Source: Tolypothrix sp. PCC 7910 (GTDB lineage Bacteria > Cyanobacteriota > Cyanobacteriia > Cyanobacteriales > Nostocaceae). From it: a DNA stretch of 64,000 nt. Position 1 is the first letter of the stretch. Each line of letters opens with the position of its first letter. Position numbers and translations under genes: made by a program. This document shows, in pieces, positions 17,466-25,818 of this stretch. Below the pieces are notes generated by a model. That model was not told the DNA's origin, made no database searches, and worked only from the letters and a program-made list of their open reading frames with translations. Where the stretch lies: NCBI RefSeq assembly GCF_011769525.1, contig NZ_CP050440.1, forward strand, positions 3,225,501-3,289,500. Direction: 5' to 3'.

Positions 17466-18458
17466 TCACCGTACCCGTACACCTAATTTTGTATCCCAGT
17501 GAAGCGGTTTATCTGCTTTTAGCAGGGGAGATTCCGGTATTTGGCCTACCCGAACGCCGTATTTCCAGTTTGGCGGACAGATAGCAATATAACGTGCATA
17601 ACCTCCTAAACCACCTTTAAATTTAGGATATCCAATAGAAATCAACGCGCCTGTTTCTGGTACTTGGTCTAGATTTGCAACACCTTCTGCTTGAGCATAT
17701 CCATTTTGCAACAGCCAAGCTTCTCCTTCTAGCGTTGGGGTGCTATCTGTATCAAGGGGTTCATGTCCGTGGAAAAGAATTTGGCGCTCAAGGTGCAGAA
17801 ACTTTAAAGCTTCTAGCTTCACCCCAGGAAACTTAGTTCTTGTGGCTAGTTCGGGGTTTGGCCATGCTTTAGACCAATCAGAGCGCACAAACACAACTGA
17901 GCCTTGGGGAATTCTGCCATGTTTGCGTTCCCAATCCTGAATATCTTTGACACTCAAATGGTAATTAGGGTCTAGAGCAACTTTATCTTGGATGGGAATT
18001 ATGACTAGAGGACGAACAGCAAAAGTCGCTGGTAACTCATCGATAGCTGGATAGTCAGGGTTCCAGTGAGCAGGTGGATCTAATTGGGTTCCTAACTGAT
18101 CGGTGGATAAATCGTAATGAGTTGCTTCAAACCCATCTTTTTGATAAATGTATGGTTCACCAGTTTTGGGATTGATCGCAGGTGCAAACTTTGATGAACC
18201 AAAACCAGACCATACAGGAATTGTCGGAGCAATAGTATGAGTCAAATCAACATATTTTGCGTTTTTGAATGACTGCTGATAAATTTGCCAGAGGGGAGGT
18301 TGACGTAATGGCTGCGCTGCATTGACAGATACAAAACTAATACTAAATAAAAGTATTAAACAAACAATTCCCCAGAAAGGTTTTTGAAATGGTTGACGTA
18401 AAAATCTATCTAGTTTCTGCTTTAAATGTATTTGGTAAAATTGCGACATTATTGCCAT
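17466..18458 (-). CDS. Cyclase-family protein (kynurenine-formamidase-like), membrane-anchored or exported
   Basis: The protein has 330 residues. A hydrophobic N-terminal segment (28-48, ending NAAQP) suggests export or anchoring. The domain is that of the cyclase/formamidase family: VDLTHTIAPTIPVW near residue 70, then the metal-site region at 121-131. The usual HxGTHxD motif reads QLGTQLD here, with both His replaced by Gln, although D127 and H131 remain. Metal binding may therefore differ and the reaction is unknown. An N-terminal ATG four codons further in is also possible. Confidence 0.8.
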   Translation of the reverse strand: MAIMSQFYQIHLKQKLDRFLRQPFQKPFWGIVCLILLFSISFVSVNAAQPLRQPPLWQIYQQSFKNAKYVDLTHTIAPTIPVWSGFGSSKFAPAINPKTGEPYIYQKDGFEATHYDLSTDQLGTQLDPPAHWNPDYPAIDELPATFAVRPLVIIPIQDKVALDPNYHLSVKDIQDWERKHGRIPQGSVVFVRSDWSKAWPNPELATRTKFPGVKLEALKFLHLERQILFHGHEPLDTDSTPTLEGEAWLLQNGYAQAEGVANLDQVPETGALISIGYPKFKGGLGGYARYIAICPPNWKYGVRVGQIPESPLLKADKPLHWDTKLGVRVR

Positions 18459-18629
18459 TTGTTAATTGTTATTGCTTTTGAATGCTCTAATTGTTTTATC
18501 ACAATTTGTTATACCAATTTGAGAAATGAACGTTACAAATGTAGGTTGGATTGAGGAACGTAGCTTGCTTCCCCCAGGGTAACCCAACACTCCAAAACTT
18601 TGGGGAGCATCACAAATGTGTAAAAATAT

Positions 18630-18678
18630 ATTTTGTCATTGTAAACGTAATGAAATGAAGCGTTCGTAATGACAAAAT
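18630..18678. repeat. Inverted repeat ATTTTGTCATT/AATGACAAAAT
   Basis: Perfect 11-bp arms (18630-18640 and 18668-18678) enclose 27 bases, directly beside the left arm of the composite element at 18676. It may be another small non-coding insertion or part of the same element. Confidence 0.5.
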
Positions 18679-19018
18679 ACCATTTTAAAAAAAGAATGCG
18701 AAAGATGGGTAGGGGCACGGCACCAGTCATTGGTGTCAACTTAAGCTAAAAATAGCCTCTGTCTTAGCTTTACCATCCGCCTGAGAATGAATTCTCAGGC
18801 TAATAACCAAAGTCTACTGAAGTAGACTCAAGATTTTGAGGATATTTAGTCATCTTGAGATGACTTTGGCTATTAGCAAGGAACTTCAGTTCCTTGTGGT
18901 AAACGGGTTTCGCGTTAAGTTGACACAGGTGGGCACCAGTAAGATAATTTGATATATCGAAAGATTGTGGATGCCGTGCCCCTACAAAGAATTTATTTGT
19001 CGCAAACATTATTTAAAG
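18676..19018. mobile_element. Composite MITE-like element: palindromic arms with nested multi-hairpin element
   Basis: The outer arms match the solo palindromic element at 25615-25713: the left arm carries AGGGGCACGGCA (to 18722), and the right arm TGCCGTGCCCCTAC ... CGCAAACATTATTT (18973-19018). Nested inside is a 194-bp unit, 18733-18926, with perfect 12-bp terminal inverted repeats GTGTCAACTTAA/TTAAGTTGACAC. This unit holds hairpins CCTGAGAATGAATTCTCAGG, AGTCTACTGAAGTAGACT, AGTCATCTTGAGATGACT and AAGGAACTTCAGTTCCTT. No coding sequence is present, so it would depend on a transposase in trans. Confidence 0.7.
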
Positions 19019-19087
19019 TATGACCAATGACAAACGACAAACGACAACTCTTGCCAGTTATTTGTAATTACAACGCCCTACTAATTA

Positions 19088-22000
19088 TTACTTCATCGCC
19101 CGCCAATTGCCGGAAGGAATAAAACTTGCCCAATAATAAGGATGCTGATATTCAGGATTATTTAGTAACTCTAACTGCACCTCTCGCAGCGCTTCATGTC
19201 TACCCTTTCCCGCTCGCAATTTCTCATAATATTTCACCATTAAATCTTTAGTGCCATCATCAGCAACTTGCCATAAACTTAATAGTTGAGTTTGCGAACC
19301 TGCGATTACTAAAGCCCGACGCAAGCCGTAAACACCGCCACCAATTTTTACGTCTCCCAGTCCAGTTTCACAAGCTGATAAAACTACTAATTCTGTGCCG
19401 CGTAAATTTAAACCTGCGACTTCTAAAGCGGTGAGAACTCCGTCATCTGTATCAGTTTTTTGTTTGTTTTGACGGTTATTGAAACCAGCTAAAGCTAAAC
19501 CAGAACGTAATAAGGGATTTTCTATATTCAAAGCTGGAGCTTTTTCTAATTGCTTATTCAAATCATTGCTTGGTGGTTTAACTTCTTTATCTGGTAAAAA
19601 GAAGCCATGAGTCGCTAAATGTAAAATTCTGGGTGCATTTAATTGTTTAATAGCGGCTTCTGTGGCTTGTTTTCCTAAGATGATATTTGTCTGGGGAATA
19701 ATCTTTTGGATTTGTTGCCCTTCTGCTAAAGTCGATGTTAATGGGTCAAATTTTAAATTAGCAAAGTCAATGGAACGCTGATTTGAACCACGAGATTTGG
19801 CTGCAACGGTGATATCTTGTTGGTCGTAATCAATATTTGCAAAGACTACAGGATTTGAGGATGCTTTGGCTGTGGTTTGCAAGCTGAGTAAGTCTCGCCC
19901 AGTGGTGAGGTAAGAAAAAGCGTAACGTTGGACGAGATATTGATTTTGCTCATCTTTGAGGGCTTCAAAGGGTATTAAGTTTAACTGTCCATCTGGTGAA
20001 AGCAACAGGTGACGCGCATCGCCTAACAGGGGACGAATGGGAGCCATGATTTGCTCATCTAAGGCGCGGGCGGCTTTCTGGAGGCGAGATACAGAGGTTT
20101 TACCATCAGCAGGTTTGGGGACAATTCCACCCCGTTGTTTAGAATTAGTGTTATTTTCTGGGCTAGGTGCTGGAGCATACACCAAAACCTGGCGGAAACT
20201 CGCAACAGATTTATCAATAGTTGCCGCATCACCTAAATCAACCCACTTCGGTTCGCCAGAAGCACGCAACACTGCTGCTGCATAACGCGGTTTACCCCTT
20301 TGTTCGCTGTCTTTTTTAGCTTTGGGATTAAATGGATTGTATTGCACAATTTCCACCAGTGCAGCATCTTGGGGAATTTGGGCCTGGATAGCAGCTAATT
20401 CCACAGGTTGAATTGCTTGGCGGAACTCGGCACTTTTAGCACTCACCTGTTCTTCTAAGCGTTCTTTTTCGGCTTCTAGTTGTTTAATTTGCTCTTGATA
20501 AACTTCAAATTTCTCTTGCCCCTGTCCGCGATATACTAGGGCGGCTAACTGTTGCTGTACGTTCAACCAATCATCAAACAGCTTTTTGGTTTCTGGGTTG
20601 GCTGCTAACTGGGTGCGTAATGTCTGCACTGTGTCTGTCATGGCATCTAGCACCCGTCCTTTACGACGGAGTACGGTAGTCAGAGCGAGTTTGGCTAATG
20701 TAGGGTTGTTGGTAGATTGTTGTAGGGCGAGAGAAACAGCAGCGTTAGTGGTTCCACTAAAGGTTTGAGCATAGTTTTGTTTTCTTTGTTCCGAACCCAC
20801 AGCATAGATGAGTTGCAAATTTTGTTCTTGAATTGCGAGGCCACGAGTTAAAAAATCAGTGGTGCGGATGATATCGCCTTGTACCCAATACAGTAATGCT
20901 AAATTGTTCAGGCTAGTAGCCACATCGGGATGTTCTTTACCCAGTACTTTCTCCCGAATTGCTAGAGAGCGGAGGTAAAGGGGTTCGGCTTTGGCATAAC
21001 TCCCCTGTACCCGATAAAGTACAGCTAAATTATTTAGGCTTTGTGCGACATTGGGATGTTCTTTACCCAGTACTTTCTCCCGAATTGCTAGAGAGCGGAG
21101 GTAAAGGGGTTCGGCTTTGGCATAATTCCCCTGTGAGGAGTAAAGTTGAGCTAAATTGTTCAGGCTAGTAGCCACATCGGGATGTTCTTTACCTAGCACC
21201 TTCTCCCGAATTGCTAGAGAGCGGAGGTAAAGGGGTTCGGCTTTGGCATAACTCCCCTGTACCCGATAAAGTACAGCTAAATTATTTAGGCTTTGTGCGA
21301 CATTGGGATGTTCTTTACCCAGTACTTTCTCCCGAATTGCTAGAGAGCGGAGGTAAAGGGGTTCGGCTTTGGCATAACTCCCCTGTGAATCGTAAAGTTG
21401 AGCTAAATTGTTCAGGCTAGTAGCCACATCGGGATGTTCTTTACCTAGTACTTTCTCCAAAATCGCCAGAGAGCGGAGGTAAAGGGGTTCGGCTTTGGCA
21501 TAATTCCCTTGTGAATCGTAAAGTGCAGCTAAATTGTTCAGGCTAGTAGCCACATCGGGATGTTCTTTACCCAGTACTTTCTCCAAAATCGCCAGAGAGC
21601 GGAGGTAAAGGGGTTCGGCTTTAGCATAACTCCCCTGTACCCGATAAAATGCAGCTAAATTGTTCAGGCTAGTAGCCACATTGGGATGTTCTTTACCCAG
21701 TACTTTCTCCAAAATCGCCAGAGAGCGGAGGTAAAGGGGTTCGGCTTTGGCATAATTCCCTTGTGAATCGTAAAGTTCTGCTAAATTGTTCAGGCTAGTA
21801 GCCACATTGGGATGTTCTTTACCTAGCACCTTTTCCCGAATCGCCAGAGAACGCAGGTAAAGGAGTTCGGCTTTGGCATAACTCCCTTGTACCCGATAAA
21901 ATGCAGCTAAATTGTTCAGGCTAGTAGCCACATTGGGATGTTCTTTACCCAGTATTTTCTCCAAAATCGCCAGAGAGCGGAGGTAAAGGGGTTCGGCTTT

Positions 22001-22741
22001 GGCATAATTCCCTTGTGAATCGTAAAGTGCAGCTAAATTGTTCAGGCTAGTAGCCACGTTGGGATGTTCTTTACCCAGTACTTTCTCCAAAATCGCCAGA
22101 GAGCGGAGGTAAAGGGGTTCGGCTTTGGCATAACTCCCCTGTACCCGATAAAGTTCTGCTAAATTATTTAGGCTTTGTGCGACATTGGGATGTTCTTTAC
22201 CCAGTACTTTCTCCAAAATCGCCAGAGAGCGGAGGTAAAGGGGTTCGGCTTTGGCATAACTCCCCTGTACCCGATAAAGTTCTGCTAAATTATTTAGGCT
22301 TTGTGCGACATTGGGATGTTCTTTACCCAGTACTTTCTCCCGAATAGCTAAAGCTCTTTCTGCAAGGGGGATGGCTGCACTATATTTGCCTTGCTGATAC
22401 AACTGCATCACTTGTTGATTTAGTCGCTCGGCTTCGGCTAACTCTGCGGACTGTTGGGCTGATAGTGGTGGTTGGGTTTGTCCGGCAACTTCTGTGGGTA
22501 TACTCACCAGTAGTCCTAATGTCATTGCTGTAGCAATTGACCAAGTTAGCAATTTCACAGGCTTATGCTTGGAGACAATGTAATTCGTAATTTTTAAGTG
22601 GGAAAGATTGTTTTTGGTTGCTTTAGTTAGTATGGCAGGGTTTATCTGTAGTTTTGCGGGTATTGTTTGAAGTTTTAATGAAAGTTGTTTGAGCATAAGA
22701 ATCTGCTGACGCTGTTGGTGCTGAGTTCTTGAGCGTTGCAA
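19088..22741 (-). CDS. TPR-CHAT protein (caspase-like protease domain) with 12 near-identical TPR units
   Basis: The protein has 1217 residues. A hydrophobic signal-like segment lies at 64-82 (start M1 or M16), ending near VAGQTQ. Residues about 100-640 hold twelve 42-residue TPR units with the consensus LGKEHPNVATSLNNLA. A coiled-coil linker follows (KQLEAEKERLEEQ). The C-terminal CHAT domain carries H1045 (HLATHGFF) and C1124 (LSACETGLG), the caspase-type dyad, and ends WASFIPSGNWRAMK. Proteins of this kind act as proteases in bacterial signalling or defence, and the target is unknown. The TPR DNA repeats are so similar that gene conversion or copy-number change is likely. The gene stands alone. 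Confidence 0.93.
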   Translation of the reverse strand: MQRSRTQHQQRQQILMLKQLSLKLQTIPAKLQINPAILTKATKNNLSHLKITNYIVSKHKPVKLLTWSIATAMTLGLLVSIPTEVAGQTQPPLSAQQSAELAEAERLNQQVMQLYQQGKYSAAIPLAERALAIREKVLGKEHPNVAQSLNNLAELYRVQGSYAKAEPLYLRSLAILEKVLGKEHPNVAQSLNNLAELYRVQGSYAKAEPLYLRSLAILEKVLGKEHPNVATSLNNLAALYDSQGNYAKAEPLYLRSLAILEKILGKEHPNVATSLNNLAAFYRVQGSYAKAELLYLRSLAIREKVLGKEHPNVATSLNNLAELYDSQGNYAKAEPLYLRSLAILEKVLGKEHPNVATSLNNLAAFYRVQGSYAKAEPLYLRSLAILEKVLGKEHPDVATSLNNLAALYDSQGNYAKAEPLYLRSLAILEKVLGKEHPDVATSLNNLAQLYDSQGSYAKAEPLYLRSLAIREKVLGKEHPNVAQSLNNLAVLYRVQGSYAKAEPLYLRSLAIREKVLGKEHPDVATSLNNLAQLYSSQGNYAKAEPLYLRSLAIREKVLGKEHPNVAQSLNNLAVLYRVQGSYAKAEPLYLRSLAIREKVLGKEHPDVATSLNNLALLYWVQGDIIRTTDFLTRGLAIQEQNLQLIYAVGSEQRKQNYAQTFSGTTNAAVSLALQQSTNNPTLAKLALTTVLRRKGRVLDAMTDTVQTLRTQLAANPETKKLFDDWLNVQQQLAALVYRGQGQEKFEVYQEQIKQLEAEKERLEEQVSAKSAEFRQAIQPVELAAIQAQIPQDAALVEIVQYNPFNPKAKKDSEQRGKPRYAAAVLRASGEPKWVDLGDAATIDKSVASFRQVLVYAPAPSPENNTNSKQRGGIVPKPADGKTSVSRLQKAARALDEQIMAPIRPLLGDARHLLLSPDGQLNLIPFEALKDEQNQYLVQRYAFSYLTTGRDLLSLQTTAKASSNPVVFANIDYDQQDITVAAKSRGSNQRSIDFANLKFDPLTSTLAEGQQIQKIIPQTNIILGKQATEAAIKQLNAPRILHLATHGFFLPDKEVKPPSNDLNKQLEKAPALNIENPLLRSGLALAGFNNRQNKQKTDTDDGVLTALEVAGLNLRGTELVVLSACETGLGDVKIGGGVYGLRRALVIAGSQTQLLSLWQVADDGTKDLMVKYYEKLRAGKGRHEALREVQLELLNNPEYQHPYYWASFIPSGNWRAMK

Positions 22742-22938
22742 TTACATATATCTCTGAGGGTTGAGGGGTTATGCAGTTTGGCATTTGTCATTGGTCATTT
22801 GTCATTTGTCATTGGGAATGAAGTGAAGCGGAATATAGGCAGAGTCTTTCTGCGGGGTAGCGCGCAATCAGTGAGTTGGGGAAACCTTCTTGTGCAACTG
22901 TCTTCCGCAACGCACTGGCTCGCCAACTTACGCATTTA

Positions 22939-23194
22939 ATACCAATTTAAATAATGTTGGCGACACATCAATTCTAGAGGGCAAGGCAATGCCCATTGGT
23001 GTCAACTTAAGACACAGATAGCTTATTTGCTAGGCTTTCATACTCGCCTTGGAATGAATTCCAAGTCTAATAGGTCAAGTCTACTGAAGTAGACTACAGA
23101 TTTGTCAGGATTTTTAGTCATCTTGAGATGACTTTTACTATGAGACTAGGAATTCATTCCTAGTCGGGCTATGGGTTAAGCGTTAAGTTGACAC
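22939..23194. mobile_element. Second composite MITE-like element, right arm lost
   Basis: The left arm starts ATACCAATTTAAATAATG at 22939. The nested unit runs 22999-23194 (196 bp) with the same GTGTCAACTTAA/TTAAGTTGACAC ends. Its hairpins are related but different: CTTGGAATGAATTCCAAG, AGTCTACTGAAGTAGACT, AGTCATCTTGAGATGACT and GACTAGGAATTCATTCC. The palindromic right arm is missing after 23210. Confidence 0.7.
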
Positions 23195-23260
23195 AGGTGA
23201 GCACTGCTAAACCCTCGAGGATAGGTGGTTTAATTGCCTAGATGCTGCTGTTAACTCATT

Positions 23261-23480
23261 GGTGACCAAGGAGTTAAGGTTGGTTATGAACCCTACCTCA
23301 TCCATAGAGAACCTTAACTATTTGATGACCAAAGGGTTAAGGTTGTTTATCAACGTTACCTCATCCATAGAAAACCTTAACTGTTTGATGACCAAGGGGT
23401 TAAGGTTGTTTATCAACGCTACCTCATTCATAGAGAACCTTAACTGTTTGCTAACCAAGGAGTTAAGGTTGTTTATGGGT
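23261..23480. repeat. 63-bp minisatellite (about 3.5 units)
   Basis: Units begin at 23261, 23324, 23387 and 23450, exactly 63 bp apart. Each contains GGTTAAGGTT and its partner AACCTTAAC, so each can fold. An open frame of 106 codons across it exists only because 63 is divisible by 3; I do not consider it a gene. There are no spacers, so it is not a CRISPR array. The rest of 22742-23853 is repeats (TTTGTCATT units, GGCAGAGGGCAG units) with no gene. Confidence 0.85.
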
Positions 23481-23853
23481 GATGAAAAATTGCACGTCGC
23501 TGGCTATCGATTGAGGAACAGCGAGGGCAGATTGCTTAGAAGAAGGCAGGAGGCAGAGGGCAGAGGGCAGAAGGATTAATTGGAAAGAGATTCTAACTCC
23601 TCCCAATTACAAGCGCCGTTTAACGGCGGGGTTTTAAACCCTTACTCCTTTGGTCGCCAAGAGAGGGCAAGAAACAGTATTCCCTTCTGCCTCCTGCCTC
23701 CTGCCCTCTGCCTTTCTTGATAACTTAAGGATAATTACAGACTTATATCCCAAAATTTGGTAAAAAAAAGCTCAATATTTGTGATTTTCCCTGAACCAAA
23801 ATACAGCTTTTTTGAGACAAGATGACTGTACAACATTCATTCAGAGTACATCT

Positions 23854-24237
23854 ATGCCTCGCCCAAAACGTTTATCTCGTATTCTAGAAAAGGCTCAACA
23901 ACGAGCTTCTGGACTGCAAGCTATCGATCCAAATCTGGATTTTGGCAATTCTAACAGCTTGCAAAATCTGCGGCAACAAATTGAGGAATTACGTACTCAA
24001 CTTAATACTTATCACACTGCTTTGGCTGTGGTTCAGGCTTCCAGAATTGATATTGAGCAGCTAGAAAAACGCTTGAATGTTGTGTGTGAAAATATGTTGT
24101 TGTCGGTTGCGGGTAGATACGGAAAAGAAAGTGCCGAATATGTCATGGCTGGTGGTGTGCTGAAAAGCGATCGCATTCACAAAAGCACTATCAACAGGTT
24201 AAAAAGTTTTGCAGAAAAGGTCAATGTTAACGGTTGA
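23854..24237 (+). CDS. Small coiled-coil hypothetical protein
   Basis: The protein has 127 residues from the ATG at 23854 (MPRPKRLSRILEKAQQRASG); 14 upstream codons are unlikely. Residues 40-85 (LRQQIEELRTQLNTYHTAL, then DIEQLEKRL) form a coiled coil. The C-terminal half has KESAEYVMAGGVLKSDRI. I see no enzyme motif. It is basic at the N-terminus and may bind nucleic acid, but this is unsupported. It is convergent with the gene at 24247, with stops 9 bp apart. Confidence 0.55.
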   Translation: MPRPKRLSRILEKAQQRASGLQAIDPNLDFGNSNSLQNLRQQIEELRTQLNTYHTALAVVQASRIDIEQLEKRLNVVCENMLLSVAGRYGKESAEYVMAGGVLKSDRIHKSTINRLKSFAEKVNVNG

Positions 24238-24246
24238 CTGTTAATC

Positions 24247-25515
24247 CTAACACCAAATCTGGACAACACGACCTTGCAATTGTTGCCCTAGCCAAGGTGT
24301 GTTACTAGATAGGGTGTGTAGATTTTTACTCTCGACTTTCCAGTTTTGCTGAGGGTCAAATAAGGTTAATTCGGCTTTTTGATCAGGTGCGATCGCAGTC
24401 AGTTTGTCTCGCAAACATTCGGCTGACCTGGTACTCAAAGCGCGCCATAATTCTAAGGCAGTAAATTCGCCAGTGTCTACGAGATGTTGCCATAACAAAG
24501 GCAATGCTAACTCGTAACCAATTGCCCCTGGAGGTGCTTCAGCAAAGGCTTGGACTTTTTCTTCGTAGGTGAAGGGTGCGTGTTCAATGGCGATCGCATC
24601 GATGACTCCGGTGCGTACCCCTTCCCTTAACGCCTTCACATCGCTGGGATTACCCAGGGGTGGGTCTAAATGCAAGCTGGTGTGATAGCTTTTAACTGAC
24701 TTGGTATCTAATAACAAATGCATCCAAGTAGTGCTGGCGGTGATGGGTAGACCAGATGCCTTGGCGGATGCAATTAAATCTACACTGCGTGCCGTAGAAA
24801 CACGCATAATATGCACGTGGGAATTGCCTGTGGCGGCGACTAATTCTAATAAAGCTGCGATCGCACTTGTTTCTGCACTGGCGGGTACTGGCGGTAAACC
24901 CAGACGAATCGCGTCTGGCCCTTCTCGCATCACCCCATTAGCTGTTAATTGTTGGTCACAAGGCCAAAAAGCTACTGGTTTACCTATAGGCAGCAGATAT
25001 TCTAGCACCCGCCGCACTAGTCCTAAATTTTCCCTGGGGACAGCATCGGTAAAGCCAACAACCCCCGCCGCAGCTAAATCGGCTAATTCTGTTAATTGCT
25101 TTCCCGCTAAATCGAGCGTCATTGCACCCCATACTTGCAGCTGGGGTGTAGCCGCAGCCGCCTCTGCGCCTCTACCTTTCTGCAACTGTGCCACAACAGC
25201 CGGGTTATCAATCACGGGGGAGGTGTTGGGTAAGATGCTGATTCTGGTAAAACCACCAGATGCTGCTGCTTGCAACAGAGATGAGATGGTTTCCCTTTCT
25301 TCAAATCCCGGTTCCCCAGAGTGGCTGTACAAATCCACTAACCCTGTCCCTAGAACTAATCCCCGACAATCTTTGATTTGAGTATCGGAACTAACATCGG
25401 TAATATGTGCGGCAATGGCTTGGATGTAACCATCAGCAATTAGCACATCAGCTAGTTGGTCTGTTCCAGAAACCGGGTCAATTACCCGTACTTGTTGTAG
25501 CAATTCAGTTGTCAT
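24247..25515 (-). CDS. Dihydroorotase-like protein with lost metal ligands (probable pseudo-enzyme)
   Basis: The protein has 422 residues and is full length for class I dihydroorotase of the amidohydrolase superfamily. Key positions are altered. The DxHxH motif reads D61-LYSH (first His is Y63). The HAED block reads PCDQ (near 185-188). The HxSTA block has R238 for His. The TDHAPH block reads I310-E-H-A-P-F315, losing the catalytic Asp and the last His. Structural blocks such as GGFTRISILPNT (88-97) remain. This fits the non-catalytic dihydroorotase homologues (PyrX or pDHO) that support aspartate transcarbamoylase. A second, active pyrC would be expected elsewhere in the genome. Confidence 0.85.
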   Translation of the reverse strand: MTTELLQQVRVIDPVSGTDQLADVLIADGYIQAIAAHITDVSSDTQIKDCRGLVLGTGLVDLYSHSGEPGFEERETISSLLQAAASGGFTRISILPNTSPVIDNPAVVAQLQKGRGAEAAAATPQLQVWGAMTLDLAGKQLTELADLAAAGVVGFTDAVPRENLGLVRRVLEYLLPIGKPVAFWPCDQQLTANGVMREGPDAIRLGLPPVPASAETSAIAALLELVAATGNSHVHIMRVSTARSVDLIASAKASGLPITASTTWMHLLLDTKSVKSYHTSLHLDPPLGNPSDVKALREGVRTGVIDAIAIEHAPFTYEEKVQAFAEAPPGAIGYELALPLLWQHLVDTGEFTALELWRALSTRSAECLRDKLTAIAPDQKAELTLFDPQQNWKVESKNLHTLSSNTPWLGQQLQGRVVQIWC

Positions 25516-25614
25516 GTGTGCTTTTAGCGATTACTTATCAGTGTTTTAACTGTGAGTCTATTGTGATCTATCTGTTGACCGAACAAAGGATGAAGAATAA
25601 AGATAAGATGAATG

Positions 25615-25713
25615 ATACCAATTTGAAAAAAGAACGCGACAGATGTAGGGGCATGGCACTGCCGTGCCCTCTAGAATATATGGATGTGTCGCCAACATTA
25701 TTTGAATCGGTAT
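25615..25713. mobile_element. Solo palindromic MITE-like element, 99 bp
   Basis: The ends ATACCAATTTGAA and TTTGAATCGGTAT form terminal inverted repeats. The arms contain CGCGACAGATGTAGGGG and, opposite, ATGTGTCGCC. The centre is GGCATGGCACTGCCGTGCC. This is the outer module of the composite elements at 18676, 22939 and 38541, without the nested unit. Confidence 0.75.
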
Positions 25714-25818
25714 GAGAATGGAGATCACTTCAAACCCCATCCCTCAATCAGTCGAGTAATTTCATACTTCATACTTTATACTTCAGCCTTCAGTTGACTG
25801 ACAGCTTAACACTGACCT

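Noticed and set aside
20959-21420. Plus-strand frames inside the TPR region
   Set aside because: These are shadows of the repeated TPR codons on the other strand.
23261-23480. CRISPR array
   Set aside because: Units follow each other directly at 63 bp with no unique spacers, and no cas genes are near. The same applies to 40914 and 48790.
23259-23579. A 106-codon protein over the 63-bp minisatellite
   Set aside because: The frame stays open only because the period is divisible by three; it ends in a GGCAGAGG repeat.
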